Assembly (NCBI RefSeq): GCF_023806125.1 | Contig: NZ_JAMSKT010000007.1 | Coordinates: forward strand, 80,118 to 144,117 | From: Clostridium caldaquaticum | Lineage (GTDB): Bacteria; Bacillota; Clostridia; Clostridiales; Clostridiaceae | Reading direction: 5' to 3' | DNA: 64,000 nt | In this document: positions 10,521 to 19,732 of the stretch, in pieces | Numbering within the stretch: position 1 is the first letter of the stretch | How the letters are laid out: every line of letters starts with the position of its first letter | The notes under the pieces: model-generated | Told to the model about the DNA's origin: nothing | Database searches by the model: none | What the model saw: only the letters and a program-made list of their open reading frames with translations | Translations under genes and position numbers: made by a program

Positions 10521-10575
10521 AAGCAGTCTATATACCGTAAAGTAGTTTCATAAAATACTGGTTATATAACTGCTT
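10521..10575 (+). other. Bulged inverted repeat between cdsA and dxr
   Basis: AAGCAGT (10521-10527) pairs with ACTGCTT (10569-10575), TATATA (10529-10534) with TATATA (10563-10568), and AGTA (10541-10544) with TACT (10556-10559), giving a long stem-loop with a single bulged C. There is no strong T tract after it, so it may be an RNA structure or processing site rather than a terminator. Confidence 0.45.
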
Positions 10576-10635
10576 AGTTTATTATTTAATAAATATTTAT
10601 ATTTTGATTACAGAAGCTTATAGGAGGTACAAAAG

Positions 10636-11805
10636 TTGAAGAATATTACTATTTTAGGTGCAACTGGTTCTATTGGTTCTCAAACTTTAGACGTCATTAG
10701 AAAAGAAAAAAATAAATTTAAATTAATTGGTATATCATCTAATAAAAATTATCATAAAACTATTGATATAATAAAAGAATTTTCACCAAAATACGTAGCT
10801 GTTATGGATAAAATTACTTATGAAAACATAAAGGAATATTGTAAGATAAATAATTTATCTATAGAGGTTATTTATGGTATGGAAGGATTAAATATAGTAG
10901 CAACGTTGCCTGAAGTGGATATGATAGTTACATCAATTGTAGGAATGATTGGATTAGTACCTACTATAAATGCAATAAAATCAGGAAAGCATATCGCACT
11001 AGCTAATAAGGAAACATTAGTAGTAGGAGGTGAAATTGTTAAAGCCGCTGCACATGCTTATAACGTAATGATTTTACCAGTGGATTCAGAACATGGAGCT
11101 ATATTTCAGTGTCTTCAAGGAAACAAAAGAGAAGACGTTAATAGAGTAATACTTACAGCTTCTGGAGGACCTTTTAGAGGGAAAAAATTAAATGATTTAT
11201 GTAATGTATCTGCTGATGAAGCTCTAAAACATCCTAAATGGAATATGGGAAAAAAAATTTCAATTGATTCTGCTACACTTATGAATAAAGGTCTAGAGGT
11301 AATTGAAGCTCATTGGCTGTTTGATATGGATTATAACGATATTGATGTAGTAATACATCCTCAAAGCATAATTCATTCAATGGTAGAATATAATGATGGA
11401 AGTGTTATAGCACAATTAGGAACAACAGACATGCGTCTTCCAATACAGTATGCTTTAAATTATCCTTGCAGAAGAAAAACAATTGTAGATAGATTAGATT
11501 TTTATAATTTAGGTAATCTAACTTTTGAAATGCCAGACTTTGAAACTTTTAAATGTTTAAAGCTGGCATATGAAGCTGGGAAAACAGGTGGTACCTGCCC
11601 AACAATTCTAAATAGTGCAAATGAGGCTGCGGTTGAATTATTTTTACAAAAGAAAATTTCATTTTTACAAATAGCTAATATTATTGAAGAATGTATGAAT
11701 AAATTCTCATGGGTAAGTAAGTTTACAATAGAGGATATTTTAGAAACTAATGAAAATGTAAGAAGATATATTTATAATAAATATGTGTTAAATGGAGGTA
11801 TATAA
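10636..11805 (+). CDS. dxr: 1-deoxy-D-xylulose 5-phosphate reductoisomerase
   Basis: Dxr (IspC) makes 2-C-methyl-D-erythritol 4-phosphate with NADPH, the committed step of the MEP isoprenoid pathway. The start is TTG at 10636, 8 nt after TAGGAGG. The 389-aa protein has the NADPH-binding ILGATGSIGSQTLDVI, NKETLVVGG, the metal-site PVDSEHGAIFQCLQG, and IDSATLMNKGLEVIEAHWLF. It abuts rseP with no gap. ispG and ispH, also in this window, act later in the same pathway. Confidence 0.98.
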   Translation: MKNITILGATGSIGSQTLDVIRKEKNKFKLIGISSNKNYHKTIDIIKEFSPKYVAVMDKITYENIKEYCKINNLSIEVIYGMEGLNIVATLPEVDMIVTSIVGMIGLVPTINAIKSGKHIALANKETLVVGGEIVKAAAHAYNVMILPVDSEHGAIFQCLQGNKREDVNRVILTASGGPFRGKKLNDLCNVSADEALKHPKWNMGKKISIDSATLMNKGLEVIEAHWLFDMDYNDIDVVIHPQSIIHSMVEYNDGSVIAQLGTTDMRLPIQYALNYPCRRKTIVDRLDFYNLGNLTFEMPDFETFKCLKLAYEAGKTGGTCPTILNSANEAAVELFLQKKISFLQIANIIEECMNKFSWVSKFTIEDILETNENVRRYIYNKYVLNGGI

Positions 11806-12825
11806 ATGAATTTAATTTACATATTAGGTGCAATATTAGCCTTTAGTGTGCTAGTGATAGTACATGAACTTGGTCATTTTACCCTTGCCAAACTAAATGG
11901 AGTCAAAGTGGAGGAATTCTCTATAGGAATGGGTCCTAAGGTGTTTGGAATAAAAGGTAAAGAAACTGAATATTTAATAAAAGCCTTACCTTTTGGAGGA
12001 TATGTTAAAATGTTAGGTGAGGAAGAGAAGGTCTCAGATATTAGAGCCTTTTCATCAAAGACTCCAGCTCGAAAGTTAAGTATTATTGCAGCTGGACCTA
12101 TTATGAATTTTGTGTTGGCTGTTGTTATTTTTGCTGTAATAGGAGCAATAAGAGGTTTTTTAATTCCTGTTATTGATAAGGTAGATATCAATTCACCTGC
12201 TTATAATGCAGGAATTCAAAAAGGTGATAAAATTATAAATATAAATAATAAGAAAGTTACTACTTGGGATGATTTCTCTACCGTTGTTTATATGGCTAAA
12301 GGTGAAAATCTTAATATTAAGCTTTTAAGAAATAACGAAATTAAAACTATTAATGTAACACCAGTAATGAATAAAGAAGAGAACAGATATATAGTAGGAG
12401 TTTGGCCAACACTGCTAGAAAAGCCAAATATAATTAATTCTTTATACTATGGCTTAACTCAAACAAATACTATAATAAAACAAACCTTTGGAGCGCTTAA
12501 AACAATATTTACTGGTAAAGCTTCAGCAGACGATTTTGGTGGACCTATTTCAATAATTAGAATTTCTACAAAGGTTGCAGAATCTGGTATTATACCGCTT
12601 GCTGCTTTTGCTGCTTATTTAAGCGTTCAGCTTGCAATATTTAATATAATTCCTTTTCCTGCGTTAGATGGTGGATGGATTTTTTTATTGCTATTTGAGA
12701 TTATTACACGCAAAAAAATAGATGATAATAAAATAGGATTAATAAATTATATTGGTTTTGCTATACTAATAACTTTAATGATAGTAATCCTTATAAAGGA
12801 TATATTATATCCAATAAAACTTTAA
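11806..12825 (+). CDS. rseP: RIP metalloprotease RseP (site-2 protease family)
   Basis: Intramembrane zinc protease that cleaves membrane-bound anti-sigma factors or signal-peptide remnants. The 339-aa protein has the zinc motif HELGH in the first membrane helix, a PDZ domain near residues 125-200 (SPAYNAGIQKGDKIININ), and the second catalytic motif NIIPFPALDGGW near residue 285. Three to four membrane helices are visible. The ribosome site lies in the end of dxr. The substrate here is unknown. Confidence 0.95.
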   Translation: MNLIYILGAILAFSVLVIVHELGHFTLAKLNGVKVEEFSIGMGPKVFGIKGKETEYLIKALPFGGYVKMLGEEEKVSDIRAFSSKTPARKLSIIAAGPIMNFVLAVVIFAVIGAIRGFLIPVIDKVDINSPAYNAGIQKGDKIININNKKVTTWDDFSTVVYMAKGENLNIKLLRNNEIKTINVTPVMNKEENRYIVGVWPTLLEKPNIINSLYYGLTQTNTIIKQTFGALKTIFTGKASADDFGGPISIIRISTKVAESGIIPLAAFAAYLSVQLAIFNIIPFPALDGGWIFLLLFEIITRKKIDDNKIGLINYIGFAILITLMIVILIKDILYPIKL

Positions 12826-12845
12826 ACTAAATTGAGGAGAATTCT

Positions 12846-13895
12846 ATGGATAGACTAAAGACTAAAAAAATAAGAGTTGGGAATATATATGTAGGCGGAG
12901 ATTCACCTATAACAGTTCAATCTATGACTAATACAGATACTAGAAATATAGATGCAACAGTATCGCAAATCTTAAGATTAGAATCTGAAGGCTGTGATAT
13001 TATAAGATGTGCTGTTCCAGATATGGAAGCGAGTGATGCATTAAAGTATATATGTCAGCAAATACATATTCCACTTGTTGCAGATATACATTTTGACTAT
13101 AGATTAGCTCTTAATTCAATAAAAAACGGTGTATCTGCATTAAGAATAAATCCTGGGAATATTGGTGATAAAGATAGAATCAAAGCAGTAGCAGAAGCTG
13201 CAAAGGAAAAAGGTATACCTATAAGAATAGGTGTAAATTCTGGTTCACTTGAAAAAGATATACTTCAAAAGTATGGAAAGGTCTGTCCAGAAGCTCTTGT
13301 AGAGAGTGCTTTAAGACATGTAGATATTTTGGAAGAATTTAATTTTAATGATATAGTAATATCTATTAAATCATCTAATGTAGTTCAAATGATTGAAAGC
13401 TATAGACTAGTTTCTAAACACGTTGATTATCCATTGCATTTAGGAGTAACTGAATCTGGCACAGTATGGAGGGGAACTATAAAGTCTAGTATTGGAATAG
13501 GAACATTGCTTTGTGAAGGTATAGGTGATACTATTAGAGTTTCTCTTACAGGGGATCCTATAGATGAGGTCAAAGTAGGTAAGGAAATTTTAAAATCTAT
13601 TGGATTAGTAAGTAAAGGTATTGAGTTTATTTCTTGTCCTACATGCGGAAGAACTCAAATAGATTTAATAAATATAGCAAAGCAGGTAGAAGAACGATTA
13701 GTTAATAATAATAAAAATATAAAGGTTGCCATAATGGGATGTGTAGTAAATGGTCCTGGAGAGGCTAGAGAAGCTGATATAGGAATAGCTGGAGGTAATG
13801 GCGAAGGCCTTATTTTTAAAAAAGGTAAAATAATTAGAAAGGTAAAAGAAGAAGATTTAGTTAAAGAATTATTACATGAAATCGATAAGCTTTAA
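12846..13895 (+). CDS. ispG: 4-hydroxy-3-methylbut-2-enyl diphosphate synthase (flavodoxin)
   Basis: IspG (GcpE) is a [4Fe-4S] enzyme that converts MEcPP to HMBPP, the substrate of IspH. The protein is 349 aa. It has a TIM-barrel N-terminal part (QSMTNTDTRN, ALRINPGNIGD) and the C-terminal cluster-binding part with SCPTCGRTQ and GCVVNGPGEAREADIGIAGG, which supply the conserved Cys ligands. The ATG follows GAGGAG. It is the last gene before a 277-bp gap with a promoter and two hairpins. Confidence 0.98.
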   Translation: MDRLKTKKIRVGNIYVGGDSPITVQSMTNTDTRNIDATVSQILRLESEGCDIIRCAVPDMEASDALKYICQQIHIPLVADIHFDYRLALNSIKNGVSALRINPGNIGDKDRIKAVAEAAKEKGIPIRIGVNSGSLEKDILQKYGKVCPEALVESALRHVDILEEFNFNDIVISIKSSNVVQMIESYRLVSKHVDYPLHLGVTESGTVWRGTIKSSIGIGTLLCEGIGDTIRVSLTGDPIDEVKVGKEILKSIGLVSKGIEFISCPTCGRTQIDLINIAKQVEERLVNNNKNIKVAIMGCVVNGPGEAREADIGIAGGNGEGLIFKKGKIIRKVKEEDLVKELLHEIDKL

Positions 13896-13944
13896 AATAT
13901 TAAAATAAATCTATTGTTTTTATTTTAATTAAAATAATTTTTTC

Positions 13945-13973
13945 TTGAAATAAAGTTTTTATTATGTTAAAAT
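13945..13973 (+). promoter_or_regulatory. Predicted sigma-A promoter of the rimP-nusA-infB operon
   Basis: TTGAAA (13945-13950) and TAAAAT (13968-13973) have a 17-nt spacer. Transcription would start about 190 bp before rimP and must pass two terminator-like hairpins. Confidence 0.6.
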
Positions 13974-14011
13974 AAATTTAGTAAATATTTACCGATAAAT
14001 TTTGCAAGGAG

Positions 14012-14037
14012 AGTGGGTTAAAAAACCCGCTTTTTCT
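14012..14037 (+). terminator. First hairpin upstream of rimP
   Basis: AGTGGGTT (14012-14019) pairs with AACCCGCT (14024-14031, one G-U) and is followed by a run of five T residues including the stem end. It could end transcripts from ispG or attenuate those from the promoter at 13945. Confidence 0.75.
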
Positions 14038-14043
14038 ATTTTT

Positions 14044-14070
14044 AAAACGCAACTTATGTTGCGTTTTATT
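14044..14070 (+). terminator. Second hairpin upstream of rimP
   Basis: Perfect 10-bp arms AAAACGCAAC (14044-14053) and GTTGCGTTTT (14058-14067) with a 4-nt loop, followed by ATTAT. It lies 6 nt after the first hairpin's T tract. Confidence 0.75.
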
Positions 14071-14172
14071 ATAGTCAAACTTTCTAATTTTATCATTATA
14101 AACTTTAAATAGCTTATTATAAGTAATATACTTTATAAATATTGTAAAACATATGTATAAGGAGGGATTGAG

Positions 14173-14634
14173 ATGATTAAAGATAAATTGATTGAGAAAC
14201 TTTTGGATTTGATTAAACCAATTGTAGAAGAAAGAAATTATGAACTTTACCATGTAGAATATGTAAAGGAATGTGGAGAGAACTATTTGAGAATATATAT
14301 AGACAGTCATAATGGAATAAATCTTGATGACTGTGAAAAAGTAAGCAGAGCTGTAAGCGATATGCTAGATGCTGTAGATCCTATTGAAGAATCATATTAT
14401 CTGGAAGTATCCTCGCCAGGGATTGACAGAATATTGTTTTCTGATGCACATCTTAATAGATATCTTGGTAGTGTTATTTCTATTAAAATGGCTAAATTAT
14501 TTAATGGTAAGAAAATTTATGAGGGTATATTGGAAGACTTTAACTCTGAATATATTACTATTAATTTTGAGGGAAATAGTTTAAATATACCAAGGAAACT
14601 AATAAAGGTAATGAATCTAAAAGGGGAATTCTAA
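14173..14634 (+). CDS. rimP: Ribosome maturation factor RimP
   Basis: RimP helps assemble the 30S subunit. The 153-aa protein has the N-terminal alpha/beta domain with YHVEYVKECGENYLRIYID, the conserved EVSSPGIDRIL motif near residue 81, and a C-terminal SH3-like domain. The ATG follows AAGGAGGG. It heads the rimP-nusA-ylxR-ylxQ-infB-rbfA operon, and nusA starts 13 bp later. Confidence 0.97.
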   Translation: MIKDKLIEKLLDLIKPIVEERNYELYHVEYVKECGENYLRIYIDSHNGINLDDCEKVSRAVSDMLDAVDPIEESYYLEVSSPGIDRILFSDAHLNRYLGSVISIKMAKLFNGKKIYEGILEDFNSEYITINFEGNSLNIPRKLIKVMNLKGEF

Positions 14635-14647
14635 GGAGGTTGTAAAA

Positions 14648-15703
14648 ATGAATGAGGAGTTTATCGAAGCTCTTAAAGAAATAGTTAAAGAAAAGGGAAT
14701 AAGTGAGGATTTATTATTTACTACAATTGAGGATGCTTTAGTTGCAGCCTATAAAAAAAATTATACTACTGGAAGTTCTCAAAATGTTAAAGTTACTATG
14801 AATAGAGAAAATGGAGAAATTCACGTATATTCTCAAAAGAAAGTCACTGCTCAGCCTAATAATGAAGTTGAAGAAATATCTCTTGAAGATGCAAAAAAAA
14901 TTAATCCAAGGTTACAAATTGATGACGTAGTAGATATAGAAGTAACTCCTAAAAAATTCGGAAGAATTGCTGCTCAAGCAGCTAAGCAGGTAGTAATTCA
15001 AAGAATAAAAGAAGCAGAAAGAAGCATTATATACAATGAATTCATAACAAAAGAATACGATATTATTACTGGTACTGTTATAAGAAAAGATAAAGGTAAT
15101 GTATTTGTAGATTTAGGAAAAATAGAAGCTGTTTTAGGTCCAAACGAACAAATGCCAGGAGAAGAGTATAATTTTAATAGTAAGTTAAAATTATATATAG
15201 TCGAAGTAAAAAATACTACAAAAGGAGCACAAGTTATTGTATCTAGAACACATCCTGGATTAGTAAAAAGGCTTTTTGAACTTGAGGTTCCTGAAATTTT
15301 TAATGGAATAGTAGAAATAAAGAGCATAGCAAGAGAGGCTGGTTCAAGAACCAAAATAGCTGTTCACTCAAATGATATTACTGTTGATGCCATGGGAGCT
15401 TGTGTAGGACCTAAAGGTACAAGAGTTCAAAATATAGTCAACGAATTAAAAAATGAGAAAATCGATATTATTAAATGGAGTAAGCTTCCTGAAGAGTATA
15501 TTTGTAATGCGTTAAGTCCATCAAAGGTTTTAGATGTAACTTTAGATGAAGAGAACAAATCTGCAAGAGTTATAGTTGATGATAATCAATTATCATTAGC
15601 TATCGGAAAAGAAGGTCAAAATGTCAGGTTGGCTGCTAAACTTACAGGTTGGAAAATTGATATAAAAAGTAAGTCTCAATTTGAATCATTAAATACACTT
15701 TAA
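14648..15703 (+). CDS. nusA: Transcription termination/antitermination factor NusA
   Basis: NusA binds RNA polymerase and modulates pausing, termination and antitermination. The 351-aa length is typical for Firmicutes, which lack the C-terminal acidic repeats of E. coli. Domains in order are the N-terminal RNAP-binding domain (1 to about 125), S1 (about 135-200, GTVIRKDKGNVFVDLG), and two KH domains with VGPKGTRVQNIVNEL and SLAIGKEGQNVRLAAKLTGW. The ATG follows AAGGAGG. Confidence 0.98.
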   Translation: MNEEFIEALKEIVKEKGISEDLLFTTIEDALVAAYKKNYTTGSSQNVKVTMNRENGEIHVYSQKKVTAQPNNEVEEISLEDAKKINPRLQIDDVVDIEVTPKKFGRIAAQAAKQVVIQRIKEAERSIIYNEFITKEYDIITGTVIRKDKGNVFVDLGKIEAVLGPNEQMPGEEYNFNSKLKLYIVEVKNTTKGAQVIVSRTHPGLVKRLFELEVPEIFNGIVEIKSIAREAGSRTKIAVHSNDITVDAMGACVGPKGTRVQNIVNELKNEKIDIIKWSKLPEEYICNALSPSKVLDVTLDEENKSARVIVDDNQLSLAIGKEGQNVRLAAKLTGWKIDIKSKSQFESLNTL

Positions 15704-15717
15704 AAGTAGGTGGGTTT

Positions 15718-15987
15718 ATGAAAATAAAAAAAATACCTCAAAGAATGTGTACTGGTTGTATGGAAATGAAACCTAAAAAAGAATTAATTCGTGTAGTTAG
15801 AAACAAAGAAGGTGAAATTTCTATAGATTTAACAGGGAAAAAACCAGGAAGAGGCGCCTATATTTGTAAAAGTGAAGATTGTCTAGCAAAGGCGTTCAAA
15901 GCTAAAAGATTAGAGAAAAATTTAGAAGTTAAAATAGATGATGAGATATACTCTAATTTGAAAGAAGAGATAAACAATGCAAGATAA
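15718..15987 (+). CDS. ylxR: YlxR/RnpM family RNA-binding protein
   Basis: A small 89-aa basic protein with the family signature RMCTGCMEMKPKKELIRVVR and the later GRGAYICKS. In Bacillus the orthologue (YlxR, renamed RnpM) binds and modulates RNase P RNA; that role is transferred by homology only. The start follows GTAGGTGGG. Its end overlaps ylxQ by 11 bp, consistent with translational coupling. Confidence 0.94.
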   Translation: MKIKKIPQRMCTGCMEMKPKKELIRVVRNKEGEISIDLTGKKPGRGAYICKSEDCLAKAFKAKRLEKNLEVKIDDEIYSNLKEEINNAR

Positions 15988-16291
15988 ATTTCTTCAATTT
16001 TTAGGTATAACAAAGAAGTCTGGAAGTTTATTAGAAGGTTATAATAAATGTGAAGAGGCTATTAAATCAGGAAAATTATTTCTACTAATATTATCTGATA
16101 ATTGTTCTGAAAATACAAAAGAAAAGTTTATAAAATATTGCAATAAATATAATGTACCGTTTGTGCAAGCATATTCAAAGGAGGATTTAGGTACTCCTAT
16201 AGGAAGAACTGAAATTAATATACTTGGTATAGCTGATAAAAATATGAGTATAAGACTTGTTAGTTTATGGAACGAAAAAAACAAAATTTAA
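15977..16291 (+). CDS. ylxQ: L7Ae/YlxQ-family ribosomal RNA-binding protein
   Basis: A 104-aa protein of the L7Ae/L30e fold, seen in the N-terminal [21 protein letters not shown] and the [18 protein letters not shown] stretch. Members bind kink-turn RNA and are found in the nusA-infB operon of Firmicutes; the exact target is not established here. The gene overlaps ylxR by 11 bp and ends 17 bp before infB. Confidence 0.9.
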   Translation: MQDKFLQFLGITKKSGSLLEGYNKCEEAIKSGKLFLLILSDNCSENTKEKFIKYCNKYNVPFVQAYSKEDLGTPIGRTEINILGIADKNMSIRLVSLWNEKNKI

Positions 16292-16308
16292 TACCGGGGG
16301 TGTATATA

Positions 16309-18402
16309 TTGTCAAAAATAAGAGTTTACGAATTAGCAAAAGAATTAGGCGTTTCTAGTAAAGATTTAATAAATTTACTTTCAGAGGAATTTAACATTGT
16401 TGTTAAAAATCACATGAGTGTCATTGAAGAAGAAGATGCGGAACTTATAAAAGAATTAATGCAAGAGAATGGTAAAAATGAAATAATACCATCTGTACAG
16501 TCAGCATTAATGGATGAAGTTGATGTACTAGAAAAATATGAAGATTTTGCTGAAGAAAAGGTTAAAGTTAAGAAAAATAAGAAAAAGTCAAAAAATAGCG
16601 TTGTAAATCCAGAAGATGAAAATAGAGATGATGAATCCGAAGGTTTGATAATTGAGATTCCTGATACTATTACAGTAAAAGAATTAGCAGAAAAATTAAA
16701 TAAACCATCTACTGAAGTTATAAAACAGTTAATTTTTACAGGTGTAATGGCTGCTATAAATCAGGAAATTGATTTTAAAACAGCTGAAAAAGTAGCAGAA
16801 AAGTTTAATGTTTTAGTTTCTAAAAAAGAAGAAACGTTAGTAAAGATAGAACAAGATGTTGAAGTAGAAGAAGAAACTAGTTTAGATACTGAAAAAAGAC
16901 CACCTGTAGTAACAGTAATGGGGCACGTTGATCATGGTAAGACTTCTTTGCTGGATGCTATCAGAAAAGCTAGAGTTACTGAAAGCGAGGCAGGTGGAAT
17001 TACACAACATATTGGTGCTTATACTGTAACTATAAACGGAGAAAAAATAACATTCTTGGATACTCCTGGTCATGAAGCTTTTACTGCAATGAGAGCTCGT
17101 GGTGCTCAAATTACTGATATTGTTATTTTAGTAGTAGCAGCAGACGATGGTATAATGCCTCAAACTGTAGAAGCTATAAATCATTGTAAGGCTGCAAATG
17201 TGCCTATAGTTGTAGCAATAAATAAAATTGATAGAGCAGCTGCAAATCCTGATAAAGTAAAACAGGAATTAACAGAATATGGATTAATTGCTGAAGACTG
17301 GGGTGGAGATACTATATGTGTTCCTGTATCAGCACATACAAAAGAAGGCATTGATAATCTGTTAGAAATGCTTATTTTAACTGCTGAAATGCAAGAATTA
17401 AAAGGGAACTCTAATAGAAATGCTAAGGGAACAGTTATTGAGGCTAAACTTGATAAAGGAAGAGGTCCAGTTGCTACGCTATTAGTACAAAATGGTACAT
17501 TAAACGTTGGAGATTCTATTTTAGTTGGTACAACTTACGGTAGAATTAGGGCAATGTTTGACGATAAAGGAAAAAAAATAAAATCTGCAGGACCATCAAT
17601 ACCTGTAGAGGTACTTGGACTTTCAGAAGTTCCTGCTGCTGGAGATAAATTTAATGTTACTAAAGATGAAAAGACAGCAAGAGATATGGCTGAAAAAAGA
17701 AAAGAAAAACAACGAGCGGAATATCTTCAATCTACTCACAAAGTATCCTTAGAAGATTTGTATAGTCAAATTCAAGAAGGAAAAGTAAAAGAATTAGATA
17801 TAATTATAAAAGCAGACGTTCAAGGTTCTGTTGAAGCTATAAAGCAATCTTTAGAAAAATTATCTACAGATAATGTAAAGATAAGAGTAATTCATGGTGC
17901 GGTAGGGGCTATAACAGAAACAGACGTTATATTAGCTACGGCTTCTAATGCTATAATTATTGGCTTCAATGTAAGACCAGATACTAATGCAGCTAATTTA
18001 GCAGAAAAAGAAAAAGTAGAAATTAAAACTTATAGAATCATATATAATGCTATCGATGATATCAAAGCCGCAATGCTTGGAATGCTCGAGCCAGAATATA
18101 AAGAAGTTGTGTTAGGAAAAGCTGAAGTAAGAATGACTTACAAAATTTCTAATGTTGGTACCATAGCTGGCTGTTATGTTTTAGAAGGTAAAATTACAAG
18201 AAACAGCAGCATAAGAGTTATAAGAGATGGTATTGTGATTTTTGAATCTAATCTGGCTTCTCTAAAGAGGTTTAAAGATGATGTTAAAGAAGTTGCTTCT
18301 GGATATGAATGTGGTTTAAGTATTGAGAAATTTAATGATATTAAAGATGGTGACATAATAGAAGCATATACTATGGAAGAGATTAAACCCAAACATCTAT
18401 AA
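16309..18402 (+). CDS. infB: Translation initiation factor IF-2
   Basis: IF-2 is the GTPase that positions fMet-tRNA on the 30S subunit and joins the subunits. I chose TTG at 16309, just after GGGGGTG, giving 697 aa that begin [15 protein letters not shown], the standard IF2-N domain; an in-frame ATG at 16267 would overlap ylxQ and has no ribosome site. A Lys-rich linker lies near residues 80-115, followed by a second IF2_N domain and the G domain with [24 protein letters not shown] and NKID. Domains II to IV follow. Confidence 0.98.
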   Translation: MSKIRVYELAKELGVSSKDLINLLSEEFNIVVKNHMSVIEEEDAELIKELMQENGKNEIIPSVQSALMDEVDVLEKYEDFAEEKVKVKKNKKKSKNSVVNPEDENRDDESEGLIIEIPDTITVKELAEKLNKPSTEVIKQLIFTGVMAAINQEIDFKTAEKVAEKFNVLVSKKEETLVKIEQDVEVEEETSLDTEKRPPVVTVMGHVDHGKTSLLDAIRKARVTESEAGGITQHIGAYTVTINGEKITFLDTPGHEAFTAMRARGAQITDIVILVVAADDGIMPQTVEAINHCKAANVPIVVAINKIDRAAANPDKVKQELTEYGLIAEDWGGDTICVPVSAHTKEGIDNLLEMLILTAEMQELKGNSNRNAKGTVIEAKLDKGRGPVATLLVQNGTLNVGDSILVGTTYGRIRAMFDDKGKKIKSAGPSIPVEVLGLSEVPAAGDKFNVTKDEKTARDMAEKRKEKQRAEYLQSTHKVSLEDLYSQIQEGKVKELDIIIKADVQGSVEAIKQSLEKLSTDNVKIRVIHGAVGAITETDVILATASNAIIIGFNVRPDTNAANLAEKEKVEIKTYRIIYNAIDDIKAAMLGMLEPEYKEVVLGKAEVRMTYKISNVGTIAGCYVLEGKITRNSSIRVIRDGIVIFESNLASLKRFKDDVKEVASGYECGLSIEKFNDIKDGDIIEAYTMEEIKPKHL

Positions 18403-18423
18403 GTAATAAGAGGAGAGGATTGT

Positions 18424-18789
18424 ATGGTTAAATACAGGAGTGGCAGAATAAACGAGGAATTAAAAAGAGAAATTAGTGATATAATCCATAACGAAATAAG
18501 AGATCCTAGATTAACTGCTATGATTAGCGTTACTAAGGTTGATATTACAAAAGATTTAAGATATGCAAAGGTATTTGTAAGCATATTTGGTAATGATGAA
18601 GAAAAAATGAATTCTTTTAATGTTTTAAAAAGTTCAACTGGTTTTTTGAGACGAGAACTTGGTCATAGGGTAAATCTGAGATACACTCCAGAACTTATAC
18701 TAGAATTAGATACTACAATAGAGTATGGAATGCACATAAACTCTCTAATTGAGAAAATAAAGGAGACAACTAATCATGATAATACATGA
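18424..18789 (+). CDS. rbfA: Ribosome-binding factor A
   Basis: RbfA assists late 16S rRNA maturation of the 30S subunit and cold adaptation. The 121-aa KH-like protein has INEELKREISDIIHNEIRDP near the start and TKDLRYAKVFVSIFG. The ATG follows GAGGAGAGG. It overlaps nrnA by 14 bp, so the two are probably translationally coupled. Confidence 0.97.
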   Translation: MVKYRSGRINEELKREISDIIHNEIRDPRLTAMISVTKVDITKDLRYAKVFVSIFGNDEEKMNSFNVLKSSTGFLRRELGHRVNLRYTPELILELDTTIEYGMHINSLIEKIKETTNHDNT

Positions 18790-19732
18790 TATTATCAATG
18801 TGCTAAATGCTAGTAAAAAGATAGCTATAACTTTCCATGTATCTCCTGATGGGGATTCATTGGGAAGTTCTTTAGCTTTAATGCTTGGACTAAAAAGTAA
18901 TCATAAAGATGTGTATATTGTAACCAAGGATAACCTACCAGAAACATACAGTTTCCTTCCATCCTACAATGAAATAATTATTTCAGAAGGAACAATATTA
19001 GATGATACTGATTGTGTGGTAGTAATAGATTGTGGTAATTTAGAACGTGTATCTGCAAATTTAAACCTAAAATTGAAAGCATATAATTTAATAAATATAG
19101 ACCATCATATAACTAACGAATTTTATGGCGACTTAAATCTAGTAAATACAAATTCAGCAGCAACAGGAGAAATAATCTATGAACTTTTAAATTCAATGGG
19201 AGTAAATATAGATAAGAATATATCAGTGTGTCTATATACATCCATTATAGCAGATACAGGAGGTTTTAAACACTCTAACACAACTGCTGATACTCATAAA
19301 ATAGCTGGTAAACTAATTAATAATGATATCAATTTTAGTGACATTCATAGAATTGTTTTTGAAAATAAAAAATTTAAAAGATTAAAATTAATTGCTAAAG
19401 CTATAGATGGGATGTATCTTATTAATAATATATGTGTAATAAAACTTACTAAAAATATGTTAGATGAGATAGGTATTGAAGCCTCTGATACTTCTGATAT
19501 AATATCTATTGGGGGAAGTATTGATACTATTGAAGTTACAGTTCTTTTTAGGGAAACAGATGAAGGAATTAAGGTTAGCTTGCGTTCTAAATCAATAGTA
19601 GATGTAAGAAAAATTGCAGAAAGCTTCGGTGGAGGAGGCCACATACGTGCTTCTGGTTTATTAATAAATAAGAGTTTGGCTGAAGCAGAACACATTATTA
19701 TAAAAGCCATTGAAAAAGAGTTGATAAAATGA
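18776..19732 (+). CDS. nrnA: DHH-family nanoRNase/pAp phosphatase (NrnA-like)
   Basis: Members degrade 2-5 nt RNA and dephosphorylate 3'-phosphoadenosine 5'-phosphate, and some act on cyclic dinucleotide breakdown products. The 318-aa protein has the DHH domain with SPDGDSLGSS, VIDCGN and IDHHITNEFYGD, then the DHHA1 domain ending in AESFGGGGHIRASG, so all metal ligands are visible. It lies between rbfA and truB (4-bp ATGA overlap), where Firmicutes commonly carry this gene. Confidence 0.93.
   Translation: MIIHDIINVLNASKKIAITFHVSPDGDSLGSSLALMLGLKSNHKDVYIVTKDNLPETYSFLPSYNEIIISEGTILDDTDCVVVIDCGNLERVSANLNLKLKAYNLINIDHHITNEFYGDLNLVNTNSAATGEIIYELLNSMGVNIDKNISVCLYTSIIADTGGFKHSNTTADTHKIAGKLINNDINFSDIHRIVFENKKFKRLKLIAKAIDGMYLINNICVIKLTKNMLDEIGIEASDTSDIISIGGSIDTIEVTVLFRETDEGIKVSLRSKSIVDVRKIAESFGGGGHIRASGLLINKSLAEAEHIIIKAIEKELIK

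Noticed and set aside
14384..14584. Second + strand frame inside rimP
   Set aside because: It is wholly contained in rimP in another frame with no ribosome site.
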